This document shows, in pieces, positions 53,457-60,615 of a stretch of DNA of 64,000 bases. Source of the stretch: SIG299 sp045531955 (GTDB lineage Bacteria > Bacillota > Clostridia > Lachnospirales > Lachnospiraceae); the NCBI GenBank assembly GCA_045531955.1, contig JAZSFC010000006.1, forward strand, positions 113,024-177,023. The letters are read 5' to 3'. The notes beneath the pieces are model-generated. The model searched no databases. It was not told the DNA's origin and saw only the letters and a program-made list of their open reading frames with translations. The first letter of the stretch is position 1; every line of letters begins with the position of its first letter. The translations under genes and the position numbers were made by a program.

Positions 53457-53669
53457 CTAAGGTACAGGATCATATCCGCCCTTATGAAAAGGATGACAAC
53501 GAAGTATCCTTCTAACGGCAAGATACGTGCCTTTTACCACGCCATATTTTTCTAATGCCTCGATTGCATACTGAGAACAGGTAGGCGTATAAATACAAGT
53601 TGGCCCACCTTTTAAAGGAGATATATACTTACGATATATTCTAATTAATTGAATCATTAACTGCTTCAT
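53457..53669 (-). CDS. yidD: membrane protein insertion efficiency factor YidD
   Basis: 70 residues from MKQLMIQLIRIYRKYISP; longer readings add a tail that belongs to rnpA in another frame. Conserved core GGPTCIYTPTCSQYAIEALEKYGVVKG and RILRCHPFHKGGYDPVP. Small peripheral membrane protein helping YidC. It overlaps the end of rnpA by 29 bases, so translation is probably coupled; no good ribosome-binding site is visible. Confidence 0.93.
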   Translation of the reverse strand: MKQLMIQLIRIYRKYISPLKGGPTCIYTPTCSQYAIEALEKYGVVKGTYLAVRRILRCHPFHKGGYDPVP

Positions 53670-53997
53670 TTTTATAAATACCGTGCAGCTTTGCCAAATG
53701 CAACAGCGCACTTTCTATATCACTGTAATTCTTCCCTTTAGCGCCCATTCGCGCTACAACAACCATGTCCCAACCACTATGGAACTTCTCATCATTCAAC
53801 CGAAAACTCTCTCTTAACAGCCTGGCAATTCTGTGTCTTACTACGCTGTTACCGACTTTTTTACTTACGGATATTCCAAGCCGGTTTTTCTCCATGTTAT
53901 TCCTGTGAATATACATTACCAGATACTTGTTAGCATAAGATTTACCACATTGATATACTGTTTTAAATTCGTCGTTTTTCTTAATTGACTCTGTCAA
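53641..53997 (-). CDS. rnpA: ribonuclease P protein component
   Basis: 118 residues. Signature KKVGNSVVRHRIARLLRESFR and an N-terminal FKTVYQCGKSYANKYLVMY. Protein subunit of RNase P, needed for tRNA 5' maturation. Downstream of rpmH in the usual order. Confidence 0.97.
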   Translation of the reverse strand: MTESIKKNDEFKTVYQCGKSYANKYLVMYIHRNNMEKNRLGISVSKKVGNSVVRHRIARLLRESFRLNDEKFHSGWDMVVVARMGAKGKNYSDIESALLHLAKLHGIYKNEAVNDSIN

Positions 53998-54036
53998 TGC
54001 TAAGTATCTCCTTCACTCAAAAAAGGAAGAGAAGAA

Positions 54037-54059
54037 AAGGTCACAGTTTCTGCGACCTT
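54037..54059 (-). terminator. hairpin between rpmH and rnpA
   Basis: 10-bp stem AAGGTCGCAG-AAA-CTGTGACCTT on the minus strand followed by TTCTTCTCTTCC; it starts inside the rpmH stop codon. It likely lowers rnpA transcription relative to rpmH. Confidence 0.75.
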
Positions 54060-54195
54060 ATGCGGAAATTTTATGTCTGCCCTTTGCTCTTCTTGCGGAT
54101 AAAACCTTTCTTCCGTTAGCTGTGCTCATTCTGGAACGGAATCCATGAACCTTTGCTCTCTGTCTCTTCTTAGGCTGAAATGTCATCTTTGCCAT
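54058..54195 (-). CDS. rpmH: 50S ribosomal protein L34
   Basis: 45 residues: MAKMTFQPKKRQRAKVHGFR then SRMSTANGRKVLSARRAKGR and HKISA. The upstream ATG is chosen because AGGAGG lies 9 bases before it; the usual family start is MTFQPK, three codons later. Too short to be found by common length filters. Divergent from dnaA across the origin. Confidence 0.97.
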   Translation of the reverse strand: MAKMTFQPKKRQRAKVHGFRSRMSTANGRKVLSARRAKGRHKISA

Positions 54196-54278
54196 GTCGT
54201 TACACCTCCTTCATACCTATTCAAAATGCACCAAAAACCTTGTGCATATTTCGTCTATTATAGATAAATAACATCGTT

Positions 54279-54307
54279 ATTATAGTAGAAAAATACCATT
54301 CCGTCAA
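54279..54307 (-). promoter_or_regulatory. rpmH promoter
   Basis: TTGACG (54307-54302), 17-base spacer, TATAAT (54284-54279), minus strand, in the rpmH-dnaA interval. Confidence 0.85.
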
Positions 54308-54434
54308 GCAATTTTTTTACTATTTTTTATCACTACAAGATATAGTTTTCTTAAACATCTTTTATACAAATTATAGACTTATTTTCACTTTAAAAAAATT
54401 GTATTCTTTCCTTATATATATGTATCTTATTTAT

Positions 54435-54463
54435 TTGCTTTTTTTTATTTTTTTTGCTATAAT
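54435..54463 (+). promoter_or_regulatory. dnaA promoter
   Basis: TTGCTT (54435-54440), 17-base T-rich spacer, TATAAT (54458-54463). The 290-base rpmH-dnaA interval is otherwise very AT-rich and shows no clear DnaA box cluster. Confidence 0.75.
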
Positions 54464-54498
54464 AAGATAGGTATGCTTTAAGAAAAATGGAGGACTCT

Positions 54499-55830
54499 AT
54501 GGAAAAATTAATTAAAGAAAAATGGAATGATATTTTAGAGTTCATGAAAACAGAATATAACATTACAAAAGTTGCTTATGAAAACTGGTTACTTACTCTT
54601 TCCGTACATTCTGTTCAGGATAATACCATTATCGTAGCTGTAGAAGATTCTAAAGCTACAATGATTGAGTTTATAAAAAATAAATACGGTCAATTTTTAC
54701 AAACTGCAATTGAAGAAATGTTTGAACAAAAATATGATCTGCAATATGTAGCAGCAAGTAATGTACAAAAAGAAACAGTAACTTCAAAAACTAAAAATGA
54801 AAGTTACAGTAATTTAAATCCCAAGTACACATTTGATACTTTCGTTATCGGCAGCAATAATAATTTAGCACATGCTGCAGCGCTGGCAGTTGCGGACAGT
54901 CCGGCAGAGGTCTATAATCCACTTTTTATTTACGGAGGTGTAGGTCTTGGTAAAACCCACCTTATGCATTCTATTGCCCACTACATATTGGACAATAATC
55001 CGGATACAAAGGTTATGTACGTTACTAGTGAAAAGTTCACTAATGAATTGATTCAGTCTATCCGAAATAAAACCACTATGGAATTTCGGGACAAGTATCG
55101 CAATATCGATGTTTTGTTAATTGACGATATTCAGTTTATCAGCGGTAAAGAAAGTACTCAGGAAGAATTCTTCCACACGTTTAACGCCCTGCATGAAGCA
55201 AAGAAACAAATTATTATTTCAAGTGACCGTCCGCCAAAAGAAATCAGAACTTTAGAAGAACGTCTTCTTTCCCGTTTTGAATGGGGAATCATCGCCGACA
55301 TACAAAGTCCTGATTACGAAACCAGAATGGCAATTTTAAACAAAAAAACAGAAGCCGACGGTATTTCTTTGGAACCTAGTATTTTAGAATATATTGCATC
55401 CAATGTTAAATCCAATATTCGTGAACTGGAAGGCAGTTTAAACAAACTGATTGCTCTTTCCCGTTTAAAGAAAAAAGAAATTACTATGGAACTTGCAGTG
55501 GAAGCTATTCAGGACTACGTCAGTGCCGATGCCGGTCAAACGATTTCTCCTGCTTATATCGTAGATATCGTAGCGGATCATTTTAAACTGACTCCTCAGG
55601 AAATTTATTCTAAAAACAGAAGTAACAGCATTGCATATCCAAGACAAATTGCCATGTACTTATGTCGTAAATATTTAGATATTTCTTTAGATGACATCGG
55701 TAAGGCAATCGGAGGCAGAGATCACTCCACTGTACTTCATGCAGATAAGAAAATAAAAGCTGATTTATCAAAAAATGACACTGCATTAGAAAATACATTA
55801 GAAGTACTCGCAAAAAAATTGAATTTATAA
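54499..55830 (+). CDS. dnaA: chromosomal replication initiator protein DnaA
   Basis: 443 residues from MEKLIKEKWNDILEF; TGGAGG precedes it. Domain III with GGVGLGKTHL and LLIDDIQFISGKE; domain IV with the DNA-binding signature AIGGRDHSTVLHADKKI. Begins the leading-strand operon dnaA-dnaN-S4-recF-gyrB-gyrA. Confidence 0.98.
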   Translation: MEKLIKEKWNDILEFMKTEYNITKVAYENWLLTLSVHSVQDNTIIVAVEDSKATMIEFIKNKYGQFLQTAIEEMFEQKYDLQYVAASNVQKETVTSKTKNESYSNLNPKYTFDTFVIGSNNNLAHAAALAVADSPAEVYNPLFIYGGVGLGKTHLMHSIAHYILDNNPDTKVMYVTSEKFTNELIQSIRNKTTMEFRDKYRNIDVLLIDDIQFISGKESTQEEFFHTFNALHEAKKQIIISSDRPPKEIRTLEERLLSRFEWGIIADIQSPDYETRMAILNKKTEADGISLEPSILEYIASNVKSNIRELEGSLNKLIALSRLKKKEITMELAVEAIQDYVSADAGQTISPAYIVDIVADHFKLTPQEIYSKNRSNSIAYPRQIAMYLCRKYLDISLDDIGKAIGGRDHSTVLHADKKIKADLSKNDTALENTLEVLAKKLNL

Positions 55831-56147
55831 ACCGTTATATTAATATAGAAGAAACTCATCATGAATTACTCACAAACTTGTGAATAATTTGTGTGGATAA
55901 CCTGTGATATTATGTAAATAACTATTTTTACTATTTATATTTATAATATCCATTAACATTTTTATCACACATCGTCCAAAGTCAATTCACAACATTACTG
56001 TTTTGCAAACCCGTTGCTTACTTGACTTTTTTCGACTTGTCCACAAATCCACGTTCTCTATTAATACTACTGTAATTAATTATTAAATATTATATACGAC
56101 AAGTAGATTCAAAAGAAATCAACACACATCCGAAGGGAGATATTCAC
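55831..56147. other. probable oriC (dnaA-dnaN intergenic region)
   Basis: 317 bp without a gene, strongly AT-rich. It holds a perfect DnaA box TGTGGATAA (55892-55900), close variants TGTGAATAA (55879-55887) and TTGTCCACA (56037-56045), and further TCACAA-like partial matches. An A/T-only stretch (AATTATTAAATATTATATA near 56080) could be the unwinding element. Also contains the start of the dnaN transcript leader (GGGAGATATTCAC before ATG). Confidence 0.8.
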
Positions 56148-57257
56148 ATGAAAATCACATGTAAGAAAGCAGAAATTTTAAACAGTGTTAATATTGCTTT
56201 AAAAGCAGTACCTGCAAAGTCTACCATGCCAATTTTAGAGTGCATTATTATCGAGGTTACCGACAGCACTATTAAGTTTATTACTAATGATATGGAGCTC
56301 GGTATTGAAACTGTAGTTAATGGTTTAATTACTACAGCAGGAAGTGTTGCCATTAATGCAAAAATTTTCTCTGATATCATAAGAAAGCTTCCTGACAGCG
56401 ATGTTGTAATTGAAACAGATGAAAAATATATGACAACCATCAGCTGCGAAAAATCCGTATTTACCATTGCAGGTAAAAGTGGTGAAGAATTTCCGGCTCT
56501 TCCGAAAATGGAAAAAAATGAACCATTAATTCTTTCCCAGTTTTCTTTAAAAGAAATTATTCGTCAGACTGTATTTTCAATTTCTGATAATGAAAGTAAT
56601 AAAATTATGACCGGTGAATTATTTGAAATCAACGGCAATGAATTTAAGGTGGTTTCTTTGGACGGTCTTCGTATTTCCATCCGCAAAATTTTCTTAAAGG
56701 ATGAATATAAGACAACAAAGGTAATTGTTCCGGGTAAAACTTTAAATGAAATAAGCAAAATTCTTTCCGGTGAATTAGAAAATGAAGTCAGAATTTATTT
56801 TTCCGAGCGTCATGTTTTATTTGAGTTTGACAATACCATTGTTCTTTCCAGACTTATCGAAGGTGAATATTATAAGATTAACCAGATGTTGTCCGGTGAT
56901 TATGAAACAAAGCTTACCATCAACCGTAAGATGTTCTTAGAGTGTATCGACAGAGCAACTCTGTTAATCAAAGAATCCGAAAAGAAACCGATTATTCTTG
57001 CTATTACTGAAAGTTCTATGGAACTTCGTGTAAACTCTTCTCTTGGTTCTATGAATGAAGATATGGAAATTGTAAAAGAGGGTAAAAATTTATTAATCGG
57101 TTTTAATCCAAAGTTCTTTATAGAAGCATTACGTGTTATTGATGATGAAGAAGTTACCCTTTACATGACAAATCCTAAGGCTCCTTGCTTTATCAAGAAT
57201 GCAGAGGAAAGCTATATTTACCTTATCTTGCCTGTAAACTTAGGCGTAGTAAGATAA
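56148..57257 (+). CDS. dnaN: DNA polymerase III beta subunit (sliding clamp)
   Basis: 369 residues, usual length. N-terminal MKITCKKAEILNSVNIALKAVPAKSTMPILECI and the C-terminal binding-pocket motif ...LILPVNLGVVR (variant of the common LPVRL end). Ring clamp for the polymerase. It follows the origin and precedes the first copy of the duplicated leader. Confidence 0.97.
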   Translation: MKITCKKAEILNSVNIALKAVPAKSTMPILECIIIEVTDSTIKFITNDMELGIETVVNGLITTAGSVAINAKIFSDIIRKLPDSDVVIETDEKYMTTISCEKSVFTIAGKSGEEFPALPKMEKNEPLILSQFSLKEIIRQTVFSISDNESNKIMTGELFEINGNEFKVVSLDGLRISIRKIFLKDEYKTTKVIVPGKTLNEISKILSGELENEVRIYFSERHVLFEFDNTIVLSRLIEGEYYKINQMLSGDYETKLTINRKMFLECIDRATLLIKESEKKPIILAITESSMELRVNSSLGSMNEDMEIVKEGKNLLIGFNPKFFIEALRVIDDEEVTLYMTNPKAPCFIKNAEESYIYLILPVNLGVVR

Positions 57258-57260
57258 CAA

Positions 57261-57322
57261 GGAGGAAAAATCCTCTGCCCGCATAAGCGGGCGGGCATTT
57301 TCTTCGAAAACAAGGAGGATTA
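57261..57322 (+). promoter_or_regulatory. structured leader element, copy 1 (before the S4 gene)
   Basis: 62 nt with three possible stems: GAGGA/TCCTC, TGCCCGC/GCGGGCA followed by TTTTC, and TTTTC-TTC-GAAAA, ending in the ribosome-binding site AAGGAGGAT. The ATCCTC-like segment can pair either with the upstream GAGGA or with the ribosome-binding site. About 90% identical to 58611-58674; the third stem differs by a compensating base-pair insertion. Confidence 0.75.
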
Positions 57323-57323
57323 T

Positions 57324-57533
57324 ATGGAAGTTATTGCATTATGGGAGGAGTATATTAAACTTGGTCAGGCATTAAAGGCTGCCGGTTTGGTAGAATCCGG
57401 AGTAGAAGCTAAAATCGTTATTCAGAACGGCGAAGTAATGGTGAACGGTGAGACGGAATTTCAGAGAGGAAAGAAGCTCTACGACGGAGACATAGTTTCC
57501 TTTAGGGGAGAAGAAATCAGAATTGTAAAATGA
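57324..57533 (+). CDS. yaaA: S4-domain RNA-binding protein (YaaA type)
   Basis: 69 residues. S4 fold: YIKLGQALKAAGLVESGVEAK then GEVMVNGETEFQRGKKLYDGDIV. Small RNA-binding protein always found between dnaN and recF in Firmicutes; role unclear, possibly ribosomal. The stop overlaps the recF start (ATGA). Its ribosome-binding site is the 3' end of leader copy 1. Confidence 0.95.
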   Translation: MEVIALWEEYIKLGQALKAAGLVESGVEAKIVIQNGEVMVNGETEFQRGKKLYDGDIVSFRGEEIRIVK

Positions 57534-58675
57534 TAGTAAAACAGATTGAACTACACAATTTCAGAAATTATGAAAAATTAAATCTATCTTTTTCTGATCA
57601 GGTAAATATCTTTTACGGAGATAACGCCCAGGGAAAAACAAATATTTTGGAGTCTGTATATGTATGCAGTACAACAAAATCCCATAAGGGCAGCAAAGAC
57701 AGAGATATGATAAAGCTTGGCGAAGAGGAAGGGCATATCCGAATGCATCTGGAGAAAAAAGGTGTTCCTCACCGTATTGATATGCACCTGAAAAAAAACA
57801 AAACTAAGGGTGTGGCAATTGACGGAATTCCAATCAAAAAATCTACAGAGCTATTTGGTTTGGTAAATGTGGTTTTCTTTTCTCCGGAAGATTTAAGTAT
57901 GATAAAAAACGGGCCGGGAGAACGGCGCCGGTTTATGGATTTGGAATTGTGTCAGTTAAACAAACTGTATTTATATTATTTATCTAATTACAATAAAATT
58001 TTAAATCAAAGAAATAATCTTTTGAAACAGATCTCATTTAACAGCAGTTTACATGATACTTTAGATATCTGGGACCAGCAGTTATGTGAATTTGGCGCTA
58101 AAATTATTGAAGGAAGGGAACAGTTTATTTCAGAAATGAATGAACTGGTTGGAGAAATACATAGTATCCTTTCCGGCGGAAAAGAAAGATTGTCTATAGG
58201 CTATGAAAAAAGTGTTTCTGAAGAAGACATGGCTGAAAAATTAAAAAGAACAAGAGAACAGGATATTTACAGAAAATCTACCGGTTGCGGGCCTCACAGA
58301 GATGATATCAGTTTTTTTGTAGGGGATGAAAATTTAAAATTGTTCGGATCACAGGGACAGCAAAGAACTGCTGCATTATCATTAAAATTGGCAGAAATTG
58401 AACTGGTTAGAAAAAAAATAGGAGAAAATCCTGTGTTATTATTGGATGATGTTTTATCGGAGTTGGACAGAAAACGCCAACATCATCTTCTAAACAGTAT
58501 GGAAGGAATTCAAACATTGATTACCTGTACCGGATTAGAAGAATTTGTAGGAGATAGAAAGAGATTCAATCATATTTTCCATGTGGAAAATGGAATAGTA
58601 AGCGAAACGAGGAGGATAAATCCTCTGCCCGTACAGGCGGGCGGGCATTTTCCTTCGGAAAACAAGGAGGATTAG
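57530..58675 (+). CDS. recF: DNA replication and repair protein RecF
   Basis: 381 residues, slightly longer than most. Walker A GDNAQGKTN, signature GCGPHRDD, Walker B LLLDDVLSELD. The last ~20 residues (RRINPLPVQAGGHFPSENKE) are encoded by the second copy of the leader element and do not belong to the family. Overlaps the S4 gene by 4 bases; one base separates the stop from the gyrB ATG. Confidence 0.96.
   Translation: MIVKQIELHNFRNYEKLNLSFSDQVNIFYGDNAQGKTNILESVYVCSTTKSHKGSKDRDMIKLGEEEGHIRMHLEKKGVPHRIDMHLKKNKTKGVAIDGIPIKKSTELFGLVNVVFFSPEDLSMIKNGPGERRRFMDLELCQLNKLYLYYLSNYNKILNQRNNLLKQISFNSSLHDTLDIWDQQLCEFGAKIIEGREQFISEMNELVGEIHSILSGGKERLSIGYEKSVSEEDMAEKLKRTREQDIYRKSTGCGPHRDDISFFVGDENLKLFGSQGQQRTAALSLKLAEIELVRKKIGENPVLLLDDVLSELDRKRQHHLLNSMEGIQTLITCTGLEEFVGDRKRFNHIFHVENGIVSETRRINPLPVQAGGHFPSENKED
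58611..58674 (+). promoter_or_regulatory. structured leader element, copy 2 (before gyrB)
   Basis: 64 nt: GAGGAT/ATCCTC, TGCCCG/CGGGCA followed by TTTTCC, TTTTCC-TTC-GGAAAA, then AAGGAGGAT as the gyrB ribosome-binding site. Overlaps the end of recF. Relation to copy 1 as described there. Confidence 0.75.
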
Positions 58676-58676
58676 A

Positions 58677-60593
58677 ATGAGCAACGAATACGGAGCAGAA
58701 CAAATTCAAATTTTGGAAGGTCTGGAAGCCGTAAGAAAAAGACCTGGTATGTATATCGGTAGTACTTCTGCAAGAGGTCTTCATCATCTTGTTTATGAAA
58801 TTGTAGATAATGCCATTGATGAGGCATTGGCAGGATACTGCGATACGATTGATGTTTCTATTAATGCGGATAATTCTATTACAGTTATTGATAACGGACG
58901 TGGTATTCCTGTTGAAATCAATAAGAAAAAAGGTATTTCTACAGTTGAAGTAGTATTTACCATTTTACATGCCGGTGGTAAATTCGGCGGTGGAGGGTAT
59001 AAGGTATCCGGTGGTCTTCACGGCGTAGGTGCGTCTGTTGTTAATGCTCTTTCTAACTGGTTGGAAGTTGTGGTTGAGAAAGACGGTAAAATGTACAAAC
59101 AGCGTTATGAACGCGGTAAGCCGGTAACTCCGTTGGAAGAAATCGGTACTTCTGACAGAACAGGTTCTACTATTACGTTTATGCCGGATGATACTATTTT
59201 TGAAGAAACCGTATTTGATTATGATACTCTTCGTCAGCGTCTTCGGGAAATGGCATTTTTAACAAAGGGAATTAAAATCATATTCCGTGATAAGAGAGAA
59301 GGTCAGGAAAAAGAAAAGACGTTCCATTATGAAGGCGGTATCAAGGAATACGTAGAATATTTAAATAAGGGTAAGTCTGCGTTATATCCGGATGTAATTT
59401 ACTGTGAAGGTGAAAAAAACGGTGTATATGTAGAAGTTGCCATGCAGCACAATGATGGTTATAACGAAGGATGTTACAGCTTTGTAAATAATATTACTAC
59501 ACCGGAGGGCGGTACCCATCTGGTTGGTTTTAAAAATGCTCTTACAAAAATTTTCAATGATTATGCAAGAGAAAAGAAGTTCTTAAAGGATAATGAAGCA
59601 AATTTATCCGGTGAAGATATCCGAGAAGGTTTAACCGCTATTATTAGTGTTAAGATATCCGAGCCACAGTTTGAAGGACAGACAAAGCAGAAGCTTGGCA
59701 ACAGCGAAGCAAGAGGTGCAGTAGAAGAAGTTGTTGGTAAGAAACTCCGTTATTTTATCGAACAAAATCCTATGGTAGCAAAAGCCACTTGTGAAAAAGC
59801 TGTTCTTGCCCAGCGTGCCCGTGACGCAGCAAGAAAAGCAAGGGATTTAACCAGAAGAAAATCAGCTTTGGATGGTATGAGTCTTCCGGGTAAGCTTGCT
59901 GACTGTTCTGATAAAGATCCTAAGAATTGTGAAATTTACATCGTAGAGGGTGATTCTGCGGGTGGTTCTGCAAAGACAGCTCGTTCCCGTGCAACCCAGG
60001 CCATTCTTCCTCTTCGTGGTAAAATTTTAAATGTAGAAAAGGCAAGACTTGACCGAATCCTTGGCAATAATGAAATTCGTTCCATGATTACTGCATTTGG
60101 TACCGGTATCGGTGAAGATTTTGATATCAGTAAATTACGTTATCACAAGATTATTATTATGACCGATGCCGATGTAGACGGTGCACATATTGCAACATTA
60201 ATGCTCACTTTCTTATATCGTTTTATGCCTGAGCTTATCCGCCAGGGTTATGTATATCTGGCACAGCCGCCACTTTATAAAATCGAAAAAAATAAGAATG
60301 TGTGGTATGCCTACAGTGATGAAGAATTAAATAAAATTCTTGTAGAAATCGGCCGTGATCAGAATAACAAAATCCAGCGTTATAAAGGTCTTGGTGAAAT
60401 GGATGCGGAACAGCTTTGGGATACTACCATGGATCCGGAAAAGAGAATTTTATTGAAGGTTAATATCGATGAAGAATCCACTTCGGAATTAGACCTTACT
60501 TTTACCACCTTAATGGGTGATGAAGTAGAGCCAAGAAGAGAATTTATCGAAGCAAATGCAAAATACGTACAGAATCTCGATTTCAACGCATAA
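58677..60593 (+). CDS. gyrB: DNA gyrase subunit B
   Basis: 638 residues. ATPase domain (LEAVRKRPGMYIGST, IVDNAIDEALAG, GGLHGVGASVVNALS), TOPRIM with EGDSAGGSAK and DADVDGAHI, and C-terminal GYRB (QRYKGLGEMD). ATP-driven part of gyrase. Translated from the ribosome-binding site inside leader copy 2. Confidence 0.98.
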   Translation: MSNEYGAEQIQILEGLEAVRKRPGMYIGSTSARGLHHLVYEIVDNAIDEALAGYCDTIDVSINADNSITVIDNGRGIPVEINKKKGISTVEVVFTILHAGGKFGGGGYKVSGGLHGVGASVVNALSNWLEVVVEKDGKMYKQRYERGKPVTPLEEIGTSDRTGSTITFMPDDTIFEETVFDYDTLRQRLREMAFLTKGIKIIFRDKREGQEKEKTFHYEGGIKEYVEYLNKGKSALYPDVIYCEGEKNGVYVEVAMQHNDGYNEGCYSFVNNITTPEGGTHLVGFKNALTKIFNDYAREKKFLKDNEANLSGEDIREGLTAIISVKISEPQFEGQTKQKLGNSEARGAVEEVVGKKLRYFIEQNPMVAKATCEKAVLAQRARDAARKARDLTRRKSALDGMSLPGKLADCSDKDPKNCEIYIVEGDSAGGSAKTARSRATQAILPLRGKILNVEKARLDRILGNNEIRSMITAFGTGIGEDFDISKLRYHKIIIMTDADVDGAHIATLMLTFLYRFMPELIRQGYVYLAQPPLYKIEKNKNVWYAYSDEELNKILVEIGRDQNNKIQRYKGLGEMDAEQLWDTTMDPEKRILLKVNIDEESTSELDLTFTTLMGDEVEPRREFIEANAKYVQNLDFNA

Positions 60594-60615
60594 ATGAGAT
60601 TGAAGGAGAATTTAT

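Noticed and set aside
54196..54486. rpmH-dnaA interval as the main oriC
   Set aside because: It is very AT-rich and has the two divergent promoters, but no DnaA boxes could be found, while the dnaA-dnaN interval has several.
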